From contig JAKSZT010054335.1 in NCBI GenBank assembly GCA_026826555.1, positions 8,636,359-8,700,358 of the forward strand: DNA of 64,000 nucleotides, given 5' to 3'. Under the pieces are notes generated by a model, which saw only the letters and a program-made list of their open reading frames with translations, did no database searches and was not told the DNA's origin. Made by a program: the position numbers and the translations under genes. Shown here one piece after another: positions 11,740 to 22,920 of this stretch (position 1 is the first letter of the stretch; each line of letters starts with the position of its first letter). The DNA comes from Tolypeutes matacus. Lineage: Eukaryota > Chordata > Mammalia > Cingulata > Chlamyphoridae.

Positions 11740-12240
11740 CACCGGCCTCCTAAAAATGATTATTATGTGACTCGCTTATCCAGTGGTCCCGGAGAAATGG
11801 CACCAAAGACTTTAAAGCACATTTAAGCGCTTTGATCATACGTATGTTTAAATCCAACGCACAGCTCCTCACCACCGTCAGCGGATGCAGAGGCCTCGTT
11901 AATCTCGTCTCGGCGCCTCGGGCATGCACTTCTGCACCACAGGGACAGGGAGCCCTGGGGGGCCCGGGGACAGGCGGGGCTGCTGGCCAGGCTGTGCTCT
12001 GAGTCTGCAGCTCTTCCACAGCCTTCTTCCGCTGGAGCTGCCACTTTCGTGTCCCAGCAGCTGCTGTTATCAGTGCCATATTTCACATGCCTTCGTCTGG
12101 GCGGCAGCCAGGGCTGGGGCATCACCCAGCCCCAGGACACAGGACATGAACTCTGTGCTGATGATGCCACTCAGAGGCCCCAGATGGCCAAGTGCACTGT
12201 CAGCTGACCTCTGGACGAGCAGTAATGATCACAGCTAACA
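11740..12240. promoter_or_regulatory. Candidate cardiac enhancer inside SCN10A
   Basis: A repeat-free, moderately GC-rich block. The centre at 12058-12090 clusters an E-box CAGCTG (12058-12063), a GATA-type TTATC (12067-12071) and a T-box-like TTTCACATG (12081-12089). Human SCN10A is known to contain an intronic T-box-responsive enhancer that contacts the SCN5A promoter and carries a conduction-associated variant. My memory is that this variant lies about 0.6 kb 5' of the common coding variant at residue 1073, which falls in exon 17 here (near 12710). The motif is about 620 bp upstream of that codon. Literature labels the site 'intron 14', so numbering must be checked. Function here is inferred. 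Confidence 0.45.
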
Positions 12241-12425
12241 CATGCTGAGCCAAGCACTCCGAGCAAATTGTTTTACAAACATTAACATATTTAGCCATCA
12301 CAGTAACCAAAGGAAGTAGGTCTGGCTTTCTCCATTTTGCAGATGGGGAAAATGAAGATAGAGAGGTTAAGTAACTCACCTACAGTCACACAGCTTGTAA
12401 GTAACAGAGTCAAGAGTCAAGCCCA
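12230..12425 (-). repeat. MIR SINE, antisense
   Basis: Antisense MIR core is clear: 'ccattttgcagatggggaaa' then 'agagaggttaagtaactcac' and 'cacacagcttgtaagtaaca'. Confidence 0.85.
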
Positions 12426-12598
12426 GACCTGCCCGGCTATAGAAGCAGCACGCTTTCTCCACGCAAGTGTGCATGTGTGTGTAAGTTGTACGTATTAGTT
12501 CTTGGCTGTGCCAGCCTGTGATGTGCAACATCTCTGTGCATCTAGAAACGGTCAGCCAGAGGTGGGCTAGGTGCCCAGTGGGGACCCTGTCTCACCAG

Positions 12599-12739
12599 CA
12601 GGAGCAGCCGCAGCCCACCAGGGTGTGTGAGGACCACCAGGCACCCAGAAGCCCAGGCTCGGGGCTGTCCTCTGAGGAGCTGGCTCAATACCTGGGAGAA
12701 AGATCGAAAGACGAGGCCACTCCTCAGGACCCCACAGAG
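12599..12739 (+). CDS. SCN10A: SCN10A exon 17: II-III linker
   Basis: Encodes 47 residues starting QEQPQPTRVCEDH, including APRSPGSGLSSEEL, and ending TPQDPTE, phase 0. This aligns by eye with the Nav1.8 linker segment of the form QEQLQQVERCGDH. The acceptor is a NAGNAG (CAG at 12596-12598 followed by CAG at 12599-12601), so the first glutamine can be included or skipped. A comparable Q/delQ choice is known for SCN5A. The donor is GTAGGT. The human position 1073, a common missense polymorphism, falls near the end of this exon by length counting. Confidence 0.9.
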
Positions 12740-14078
12740 GTAGGTATGTGAGCTTCCTGGAGAGGCTGAGCAGCTGGACAGTGGGGGGGGGTGCTGGCAG
12801 GAAGCGGGGGGCAGGCATTCCAGACTGCGCTGGACCACAGAACCTAGCTTCTCTTCCTGGGAACTTCAAGTCCCTTCCCAGCATCTGAATGCTCGGCATG
12901 GGCATGGTCGCGTTGCCGAGATGGGAGGAGAGGGAGGCTTCCCCAAGCTGTGCAGCCTCGGGCCAGTTCCTGCACCTCTCAGCCCCAGTCCTTTCATCTG
13001 TGAAAACTGAACGGCAACGCCTACTTCCTAGGATTGTTTTGAAGCTTAAATGAGATGCTGCTTGTCAACTGTTTAGCTCCTGCCTGAAATAGAGTAAAGT
13101 GCCCAGAAAATGACAGCCAAGACAAAAGGAAACAAAAGGCAATGCACAAAAAAGTTAAGTATCTTTCAGAGGCAGCAGATAAAAGTCAGAGCTGTTCTGG
13201 TGAGAAGTCTTCCCCGGGAGCCTCTTGCGCTTTCTTTTGTCCACATTCTTTACTCCAGCCAAAATCAGACGTGCTGGGGAGGGGCTGGCTAGAGGTGAGT
13301 GGCGTACTGACAGCTTTACAGAGGAGCAGAGGGTTTATCAAAGTCTTATAAGTAGAAATAAACTCGATGGTTTCACTTCCAAACCTTTAAAGAAAACAAG
13401 TTCTGGGCCAAGAGGTGGCGGTAAAGATTTGGCATCTTCAGTGCTACAGGCTGATCCAAGCCCGTGCTTGACACCCAGCCCCTGAGAGACGCCGAGTGAC
13501 AGGTGGGGGGCAGGGCAAAGATAAGGGCCAGGCTTCCTCCCCAAAGCTATCAGCCCTTCAGCCTCAGGACTGTCAGCCCGCGCTGCGTGCCCTGGGCCAG
13601 CGGTCCAGGCAGGGTCAGGCAGGAGGGTGGGCGGAGATGGGATCTGGAGCTCTAGGCGCGCTCGTCAGCGACTCTCCGTGGACATGGACGCTCTCTAAGG
13701 ATGCCCCTGGCTAGTTTTGTCTCCTGCAGGTTCTCAGTACACAGCTGCTGGGAGTTGTTTTGTTTTGTCCCAGATCCTGGCCAGGCAGGTGGGGCCTGAC
13801 AACGCCAGATGGGGACCCCCCCACCCCCCATTTGGACCATTAGCCAAGCTATCAGGTTTAGGCATGTGAGAGCAGCTTCGTCTCCTAATTGGATTCATCT
13901 GGAGACACCGCAGGCCGAAGGGCTCCGTGATTGAATAATCAAGCCCCGTGAAGGCTGAGGGCCTCTCGGCTGCAATCGCCGTGTCTCCGGCCTCAGCCGG
14001 CCCCAATGGAGGAAGCCTTGGTGGGCTCAGCGGGTGCCAGCCCCGGGCAGAGCTCACTGCCAGGCGTCTGTCCCACAG
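12740..14078 (+). other. SCN10A: SCN10A intron 17
   Basis: GT-AG intron of 1,339 bp. It contains a sense MIR at about 12945-13110. The stretch 13730-14000, with 'cctaattggattcatctgga' and 'gtgattgaataatcaagccc', is repeat-free and may be constrained. Confidence 0.85.
12945..13112 (+). repeat. MIR SINE, sense
   Basis: Contains 'ctttcatctgtgaaaactga' and 'taggattgttttgaagctta', then 'aatgagatgctgcttgtcaa' and 'aaagtgcccagaaaatg', the MIR 3' order. Confidence 0.75.
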
Positions 14079-14187
14079 GGGGTGGACAGCTTGAGTGCCT
14101 CGGAAGGCAGCACCGCCGACTGCCAGGACCCCGAGGAGACCCTGAGGGTCCCCAACCTCGAAGAACCCGACGCCTGCTTCACAGAAG
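14079..14187 (+). CDS. SCN10A: SCN10A exon 18: II-III linker
   Basis: 109 bp, 36 codons plus the first base of a split glycine codon. Peptide GVDSLSASEGSTADCQDPEE followed by TLRVPNLEEPDACFTEG. It matches the Nav1.8 segment GVDDTSSSEGSTVDC as I recall it, but looks about five residues shorter between the TLR and LEEPD landmarks. The donor is GTCAGG, weaker than consensus because position +3 is C. The following exon begins GC TGC, restoring the frame (G-C-V-R-R-C). Confidence 0.88.
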
Positions 14188-15183
<996 letters not shown>

Positions 15184-15429
15184 TGAACTGAGACCCGCCC
15201 TGCGGCTGGAGGGAGCGCCAAGCCCCAGGGCACAGTGGCACACTAGGTGCGTGTGCCCGCCGTGGCCGTGGACCCCGGCTGCAGATGTGCTTGCACGCAC
15301 CCCCCTCCACAGAAGGGGAAACTGAGGCTCAAGGGGCTCAGGGGCCGTGTCCACCTCCCAGCTCCTGGCCTTCTCTCAAGGCCTGCCCCGTCTTATCCAG
15401 CCACTTACAGATACTCCGGTCACTCCTGC

Positions 15430-15560
15430 AACGCTCTCAGGCAATTGTTAGAGCAGCACGTCTCAGAAACCTCAGGGAGGGGAGTGAAATGCAGGTTCAG
15501 CTTCAGCAGAGCAGTGCGGGGCCTGAGAACCTGCATTTCAGCCCGTCTCCGGCGACACTG
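15430..15560. repeat. MER5-like hAT fragment
   Basis: 'agcagcacgtctcagaaacc' followed by 'gcctgagaacctgcatttca' resembles the MER5 consensus ('gagaatctgcatttct'). Short and diverged, so uncertain. Confidence 0.4.
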
Positions 15561-16059
15561 GGCACGCTGAGTCGCAGGGGTGGAGATGCAGAGTGGGCCC
15601 CGGCATGGACGGCAGGCTTTGCGGGCAAGCAGGGAAGGGTCTCTGGGGCTGGGCTTGCCTCTCAGGCTCCAGTAATCATCCCGATAGGCAAGGCAGACAC
15701 AGGGAGGGGCTCTCAGCCCCAGCTGCCCCATTCGCTAGATGAGGAGTCAAGACCAAAGACTGCAGGGACCTGCCAGGGCCCCCGCTTGTTAGTTCAAGGG
15801 AGCGAGCTGCAGTCCCACCCGCTGGTTCATGGCCCCAGGTGTTTGCCGCTCGTGGGCCACATGCCCATGAAAACATCTGCGAAATTCCTGCTAGATTTCC
15901 CAGGAAGGGGCCAGGCTGCTCAGTGTGCCTCAGGCTCGGGGAGGAGCAGAGGAGAAAGAAAAGAGGTGATCTGAAAGGTGAGAGGGAAAGCAGGGCAGCA
16001 GGGACACAGAGCCAAAAGAGAGGACAGCTTCCAGGAGGGAGGACCAGTCTGCCATCACA

Positions 16060-16400
16060 GGTGCAGTCAAAGGGCAGGTGCGGTGTACCCAGGGTACAGT
16101 GGAGGGGGCAGGAGACAGNNNNNNNNNNCAGGGTACAGTGGAGGGGGCAGGAGACAGGTGTGGCGTGCTCAGGGTACAGTGGAGGGGCAGGGGGCAGGTG
16201 CGGCGTGTTCAGGTTACAGTAGAGGGGGCCGGGGGCAGGTGCAGCGTGCTCAGGGTACAGTGGAGGGGGCAGCGGAGGGGGCAGGGGGCAGGGAGCAGGT
16301 GTGGTGGGGGCAGGGGGCAGGTGCAGCGTGCCCAGGGGCAGCGGAGGGGGCAGGGGACAGGCGTGGCATGCCCGGGGTCCTGGTGCAGGGCCTCCAGCAG
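16060..16400 (+). repeat. G-rich minisatellite with assembly gap
   Basis: Diverged tandem units of roughly 40 bp share 'gtgctcagggtacagtggag' and 'gggggcaggggacaggtgcg'. The unit shortens toward 16280-16360. A run of ten N at 16119-16128 marks an unresolved gap, so the copy number in the real genome is unknown. Confidence 0.9.
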
Positions 16401-17837
16401 GCTCAGTGCAGTTGTGGGTGCAGAAGCCAAACTCGGGGGCAAGAGGGGGCTGGGCAGTGCCTTCTCGACACACGCCCTTCTCTCCTTCCTCGCCTTGGCT
16501 GTGGGCTGGGCGCTCTTCTCCCTAACTCACTGAAGCCTGCCCGTCCCTGTGGGCTTCTGCCCTCCTTTCTCTTCTCTGCTCCCCCTTCCTCCTCCTGCTC
16601 TCCCCGCACTGCCTTTCCCCACAACCCCCTCCATTCCCAGCAGGGATCTCAGACCCTGCAACAACTGGCCACACCCCAGCAGCTCTCCCCTTCTTAGACT
16701 TCTTTATGCTTTCACTTTGAGTATTTTTTAATTATACAAGTTTTAATCAAAGTGCAAAAAAAAAAAAAAAACCAACTTGGAAATTAAAGAAAAATGCAAA
16801 GGGAAAAGCTCATCCACTTTCCTTCCCATCTTTATGTATAGAATGCATAAATATTACAAAAACGAACCCGCATTTATGTGTTTTATAAAATATTACATTT
16901 TCTCAGTAAATCTTCTCATGCCATCTCATTGAATGTCTGCACTGTATTCCATTAAATGAATGTGTCATAATTTATTTAAACAATCCCTGTGTTTGCTTCT
17001 AACACACAGTGAGCATCTTTGCATATACTCCTTTGGAAACACTGGGTCATTTCCTGCCTCAGTCCAGTCCTAGAGCGGACGCAGAAGCAGCTATTGAGGC
17101 AATGCTCTCAGGTGCAGAGGCTAGAACAGGGAGAGGGGTCCACAAAACTCGGCCTCGGCCTGGTTCCCTGGGGGCCTCTGCAGCAGGACCTCTTGAGCCA
17201 CATGGGCTGCCCCCAGGCCCTATGTATTTCCCAAGGTGGTCCTCAGGAGAAGGGGCAGGCGGGAGCTGCTAGGAGGCAGCCCACACAGCAGCTCACCACG
17301 ACCCGGGTGGGCACACAGAGACTCCCACTGTCCTTAGGACAGACTCTTGAGGGCGGGAGTCTAACTGCGCTCCCAAAAGACTTAGCTCGCTTTCACTCCC
17401 GCCGGCCGTGGGTGAGAAGGGCAGCTTCCCCACCGCCACCAGCACTGCTCTCAGCCCCCTTCTCTTTCACTTTGCCAGTCTGATAAAGGAAAAACGAATT
17501 TCTTTCCAGAGGTTTGTTGGCTATTCCCACTTTCGTCTTGGTGAGCTGCCTATGAGCATCCTTGGATGCTTTTCTTTTCAAACCAAGTCACTATTCGTAT
17601 GCTTTTGGCTCACTTCCAAAATCCAGTTCCAGGAAGTTTCCCTTTTCACTCGCGTCCACGTCCCCTGGAGCGGTGAGCTGGGCTGCGTGTCCCGCTGCCC
17701 CTGAGGAAGCCACGGCCTCCGCCCTCCACCTCCACCTCCCCGGGGCAGCGAGGACGGCAGAGCTGTGGCAGGCGGGCTTGCCCTGCCCTGCCCGGGCGCG
17801 GCGCCAGGCGCCCGCCATTCGGCTCCCTTCTTCCCAG

Positions 17838-18011
17838 GCGTTTGAAGACTACCATCTTGACCAGAAGCCCACGGTGAAAGCCTTGCTGGAGTACACGGAC
17901 AGGGTGTTCACCTACGTCTTCGTGCTCGAGATGCTGCTCAAGTGGGCGGCCTACGGGTTCAGGCGGTACTTCGCCAGCGCCTGGTGCTGGCTGGACTTCC
18001 TCATCGTCGAC
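17838..18011 (+). CDS. SCN10A: SCN10A exon 20: domain III S1-S3
   Basis: 174 bp, 58 codons, phase 0. Peptide [58 protein letters not shown]. It covers the S1-S2 loop, S2 (with the conserved acidic residue in VLEMLLKW) and S3 ([10 protein letters not shown]). Acceptor TTCCCAG, donor GTGAGT. The last 68 coding bases plus 29 intronic bases are copied at 18165-18261. The Tyr in RRYF agrees with other sodium channels, which supports this copy as the functional one. Confidence 0.95.
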
Positions 18012-18164
18012 GTGAGTGCGCAGGGGCGGCCGGGCGGGCCTCGGTGCCCGCTCGAAGCGGGATGGGCGGGCAGGGAGACCCCCGGTGCAGGCGGAAGGCA
18101 CAGGTGAGAGGCGCTAGCCCTGCCTCGGCCTTCTGGGTTGCTGCCCTCGACAGCCTGGGGCAGG

Positions 18165-18261
18165 GGGCGGCCTACGGGTTCAGGCGGCACTTCGCCAGCG
18201 CCTGGTGCTGGCTGGACTTCCTCATCGTGGACGTGAGTGCGCAGGGGCGGCCGGGCGGGCC
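18165..18261 (+). pseudogene. Partial duplicate of SCN10A exon 20 with donor
   Basis: These 97 bp match 17944-18040 at 95 positions: the 3' 68 coding bases of exon 20, its donor GTGAGT and 23 further intronic bases. The two differences are T to C at 18188 (Tyr to His in RRYF) and C to G at 18229 (silent). The first half of the exon and its acceptor are missing and the flanks on both sides differ. The spacing of 221 bp puts the copy out of frame with the exon upstream. The upstream CTGCCCTCGACAG could act as a cryptic acceptor. It is either a recent local duplication or an assembly artefact. Confidence 0.9.
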
Positions 18262-18554
18262 CTCACCTCTGGCCGATGGCTGCAGGCAAGGGAAGCTTCT
18301 GGCCTGGCCCTCACAGGCTACCACCAAGAAAGTGTCCACCCTCAGCAAGGAGCCTGCAAATGGCCCTGCTGACCTGAGAAGGGCAAGGGTCACCCTCAGG
18401 TGAGGCCTCAGTGCTCCGGCCTCCTACTCACTGCCCTCTGCTTTTCCCATCCAAAGCAAGACGACACACAAGGCTCTGAGGGTCCCACGGCCCTGCGTCC
18501 ACTGCCAGGGCTTCTGGACCTCGGGGAGGCTGTAGGCAGCAGCCTGCCTGCTGA

Positions 18555-18725
18555 CTTAGTGTCCTCAGTCCTGGCCACACTCGAGAATCACCTGGGCAGC
18601 TCTGAGAACGATAATGAAAAGACATCACTGCTGCCAGGACTTCTGGTTTTGGGGGGAGGCATCAGTATTTTGTCCTAGCTCCCCAGGCATGCCCAAGGTA
18701 CACCAGGCTTGAGAACCACTGAGCT
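18555..18725. repeat. MER5-like hAT fragment
   Basis: 'gagaatcacctgggcagctc' near the left and 'accaggcttgagaaccactg' near the right resemble MER5A ends. Internal sequence is degraded. Confidence 0.5.
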
Positions 18726-19384
18726 GACACGACTGGCTCCTCCCCAGAGGCACAAAAGCCACAGAGGGTCCCTCTAGAGAGCGATGAGCTAGAGCTCATG
18801 TGTTCAGGCCCACAGTCACCTGAGTCCACCAACCCCGCCAGACACTGGACTTGTGATGCCTCAGACCTGTGAGGAGCCGTGCCCGACAAAGCTTCCTGAG
18901 AGCCTGCCTACCCCCGTCCTGCGAAGCCACGAGCCAGCTCCTCCTGCTCCCAAGGGCTCCGTGGCTCCGTCTCTAGGCTTGGCCCAGCGCTGTCGGGGCT
19001 GCTTGCTCTCTGCTGAGGAGCTGGAGGTCCCTGCAGGCAGGGTGGGGCGCGTGCTGTGCTCTCTGCCTCCCTCGCTCCAGCAGCCGCCAGCACCGCGGTC
19101 TGTTTGGCGCCTGCCTCCTGCCGCTGGGCGGGTCGGCACAGAGCGCTCTGTCCGGCCTGCTATGTTGGCAGGCCTGTGCACGCCGCCCCTTACTTTCCGA
19201 TGCCAGGTACCGTGTGCTGAGAGCATCGGCCACTGAGTCACAGATGAGCTGTGGGGACTGAAAGTGAGCCGCACGTGACGATTTTGTGCCTATAGAATAG
19301 TTATTCATAAAAAAGAGGTCCCCCACCTCCTAGGGGCAGTCACGTCTATCTCTATAGGCCTCATTTCTATCCTGATGGCCTGAC

Positions 19385-20125
19385 ATGATCATCTACTCAT
19401 CCCGCCCATTCTCCTCATGAGTCTGCCCTCCAGCCAGCCATACCTTCCTCCATACACCCCTCTTTCCATCTACCTAACCATTCACTCTTTCTTGTTCCTT
19501 TCTCCTAAATATTTATCCATCTTCGTTCTTCCATCTATTCATCTCTATCAGTCCTTTCCTCCTTCTATCCATCCATTCCCATTCTTCTATTCCTCTTCCC
19601 TTATGCCATCCATCCATCCATGCACTGGTCCTTAATCCTTCTATCTTTTGATTCATCCTTCTGTCCAACTATCCAATCATCTAACCTTCTATACATCCAT
19701 TCATTTATCTCCCAAGCATTTTTCATTATTCCATATTTTCATTCTTTCTTTAACCTGGCCAAATAGCCTTTCTTTCTTACACCCATCTTTCCATTAATCC
19801 ATTTTTACTTCCATTCATCTATCCATCCATCCATAAATTTGGCTTTTCCATTCATCTATTCTAGCCTCCTCTTTGTCTTTCCATTTATCCATCAGTCATT
19901 TTATCCACCTACCTATCCTTCTTCCCATCCCATTCATCCATACACTATTTCATGCTTCCATACTTTTTCCTTTCTTCCTTCTCTCTTTCTCCCATCCTTT
20001 CGTTCAAGTGTCCATCCTCTCCATCTTTCTATCCAATGCATCCATCAGCCTTTTACCTAGATGGTCCTCCTTCCTTCTTTCCTTCCTTCCATTTGTCCCA
20101 ACATGCTTTTGTCTTTTCTTCCATT
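19385..20125 (+). repeat. Degenerate (TCCA/TTCC)n tract
   Basis: More than 700 bp of C/T-rich sequence with repeated 'tccatccattca', 'catctatcc' and 'ttccttcc' words. It is interrupted too often to be one pure satellite and probably grew from a tetranucleotide seed. Confidence 0.9.
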
Positions 20126-21643
20126 TATCAAATGTTTATTGACACCTAGTGAATAAAGTATTCTCTTGTGAGGTGCTCTGAGAGAGACAAAAGCATGAAA
20201 TAAATACTCTCTATCCAGGAGTTTACACTTCAATCTTCTAGTAGATAAGAAACACACAGAGGGTAAAATATACAGTAATATTTGGATATGCTATGGATGA
20301 AATATTACTGGAGAGGTAGGTGTGGCCTTCTAACCTAGGCTAAGTAGTCTGGAGTTTATCCTGACTACTTAGCCTTTCACCAGTGAAAATGGAAAATAAG
20401 AGAGAAACATAATCGTAATCAGATTTGTAAGAGGGGAATGGATGAGCGGATGCAGTGCTGGAGCCTAGAAACCAATTGGGAGGCTAGTGGCCTGCACACT
20501 GGGAGTAGAGCTGGCCTTGGGTGGAAGGGCTTTGCCACAGAGGCCCTAGCTGCAGATTTTCCACGCAGGGGAGCCTCCCCAGGGGAGGAAGCAAACGCTG
20601 AATAGGGCCCAGCACGAAACTGGGTGCCGCCTGCTGGTAGCTGGAGCCTCACGTAGATAAAGAGTCTTTTCCCTTCTTGCTCTTTGTCCTGGTGGAATAA
20701 GCCACCCATTCAGAGAACGGGCACAGTTTGAGGCTCCAGCACCCAAGTGTAAAGCCTTTCCTCTCTGAACTTCCTGTGTGCATCCCCACCTAGCTGCCCC
20801 CCTTAGCTGGCCTGAATTCAGCCCGGCCTCGGGCCGCAGCTGGGGTGTCGGCGTTGTGTCACAGTCTCCAGCAGCCTGAAGCCCCGGCACATGGTGTCTC
20901 CCTCACACTTCAAAGTCTCCAGAAGGTGTGACCATTTTCCCATGTCAGTCTGTGCTCCTTTAGGGTACTTGGACCACAAAGTTGAAAAATGACATACCAA
21001 CAGGGGCTCACAACTCAGTCACTATATCTTAGATACCTGTCAAAGCTAAATCTGATGGACATGTGCCAGTCATTCTTCCCAAAGGACTGCAGAGCTCTAA
21101 GGACCTTGGAATTCTCTCAGTCGGACTCCCTCATTCTACAAAGGGCAAATGTGTGGCCTGGACTACCTGGGCACTGATGTAAGATCACAAAGAATCCATA
21201 GTTCAGAGGGAGCCAACCCCTACCAGTCTGGGACTCTGTCCACCCCACTTACAGTCCTCAAAATAGATTTTCAATGTGACCTCCATGAAGGGGCATGGTC
21301 TCTTCAAGTCTCTGAAAGTCAACCAAAGTTTCAAGGCCCCTGGGGCCTGGTGCTCCTGAAGGAACAAGGGAAGGTTGGTTTAGTATCGTGGGAGCTTTGC
21401 TGCCTGCACACCAGGGGGTGGCAATGTGGAGACTGAAGGTTTTTTTAACCCAGGGGTTCAGAAAAGTGGTGAATGAAATCTTTAAGAAAGTGAGGGTCTG
21501 AACTCTCTCTAGGCATCTCACTGGAGTTCAGGATAAGGTGGAGCCAGAACCGTAGCTCAGACAGAATAGAGGAGTGGGCAGGCGCTCCCTGTCCTTCCAC
21601 CAGGACTGCCTTTCTTAGACCCCTGCTCTCTGCCTGTACTCAG

Positions 21644-21766
21644 ATCTCACTGACAAGCCTCATAGCAAAGACCCTGGAGTACTCTGACATGGCATCCATC
21701 AAAGCCCTCCGGACCCTCCGCGCCCTGCGGCCACTGCGGGCTCTGTCTCGATTTGAAGGCATGCGG
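21644..21766 (+). CDS. SCN10A: SCN10A exon 21: domain III S4 voltage sensor
   Basis: 123 bp, 41 codons, phase 0, the standard length for this exon. Peptide [20 protein letters not shown] then [21 protein letters not shown]. The periodic K/R at every third position (K-LR-LR-LR-LR-R) is the DIII voltage sensor. Acceptor TACTCAG, donor GTAAGA. Confidence 0.96.
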
Positions 21767-22920
21767 GTAAGACCACAGCCCTGACAAGTCCATTTGCGAG
21801 CTCCTCTTCCCTTCTCGCCCCGAAATATTACATCCACCAGGGCTCAGACCTCACTGCCTCTTGCTCTAAGTGAAGTGATCCTGATTCATGGCTCCACAGG
21901 CATCTCATCTCCATCCCCCAGCCCTACATCTTGTCCTTACTGCTTACACCCCAAATTCTCCACCTTCCTCTAAGGCTCCATTTAAATGTAGTGACACCAT
22001 ATTTCTTCCAGGCACTCAGCTCAGCACCTCAGCCACCACCCACTGGAAAGCATCTTCTGTCTCTCCTAAGGCCTGTGGAGTTTTTCCCTTTCCTCCATCC
22101 TTTCCATCCCTTTCTTCCATCACCATCAACTTCCACCTTGCCCTCACTGTCTTCCCCAGGATGGACAGCTCACAAACCTGGAACAATGTACTGCTCATTT
22201 TCCACCCTTCACTCCCTCATGTTTGCAGAAAGTGAGGTTTGGGTTTGTTCCTTTACCATTGGCTCAGATTATATATCATATCTTCAAAAACAAAAGTTTT
22301 AAATTGACTTGTTCTTTTACAAACACTGGGAGCTTAAGATTGAAAGTGCTTGAAATTTATTTTATCTATAGGTTCTTGTTTGCCTATTTGCAAATAAACA
22401 AGTTTGTCAATATGGATTTAGGTGTTCTCTAAATCTTGACAAAAGCATACTTTAAACTATATTTCATGAGCTGTATTTAAGGGGAATAAAGCTTCAGTCT
22501 GTAAGCTTAGACTGTATGCTTGCATGTTATTATTGCATGCTTAAAGGGAATAAAGCATAGGCATTCCCCTGTATGCTTAAGGGAATAAAGCTGAGAAGTC
22601 TGTATGTACACGCAACACATGCACACTCACCCCTAAATGAGTGTCTGTGGGTTTGCAAACTCGTCTAACTCCTGAACCCTTAGGGAAGACACTAACACTT
22701 CCCCTGAATGAGTTTAGGAAAGAAGGTATGCCCTGTCTTCAGCTGTCCAGCGTCTCTCAACCGCCTGAGTCTGAATTATTGTACTAATTAACCCACTTCT
22801 TCTGCTGCTTCCAAAGGCCACCAGCCCATGAACCAGCCTGAGGGAGTGTAGAAAGAACTAAGAGCCACAGGGAGGGGTGGGGGACCTGTGGGGCTCCAGA
22901 TCTGTTTTCCTTCCCACTAG
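21767..22920 (+). other. SCN10A: SCN10A intron 21
   Basis: GT-AG intron of 1,154 bp. 21890-22140 is C/T-rich and may derive from an L2; 22440-22610 contains several short internal repeats of 'aagggaataaagc' (22479, 22543 and 22578 areas). The rest is unassigned. Confidence 0.85.

Larger units (their letters stand above)
11412..12598 (+). other. SCN10A: SCN10A intron 16
   Basis: GT-AG intron of 1,187 bp. A non-repetitive block at about 11740-12240 looks like constrained sequence (see the regulatory entry). It is followed by an antisense MIR at 12230-12425. The acceptor is a CAGCAG doublet. Confidence 0.85.
18012..21643 (+). other. SCN10A: SCN10A intron 20
   Basis: GT-AG intron of 3,632 bp, the longest run between DIII exons. 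It contains the exon 20 partial duplicate, a MER5-like fragment, and a 700-bp degenerate (TCCA)n tract. The segment 20160-21600 has no named content; 20120-20400 resembles an old repeat ('gagtttacacttcaatcttc') of uncertain family. Confidence 0.85.

Noticed and set aside
18087..18250. A functional alternative exon 20 (mutually exclusive exon pair)
   Set aside because: The copy lacks the first 106 bases of the exon and its acceptor, and would not keep the frame. The known mutually exclusive exon of sodium channels is in domain I, not here.
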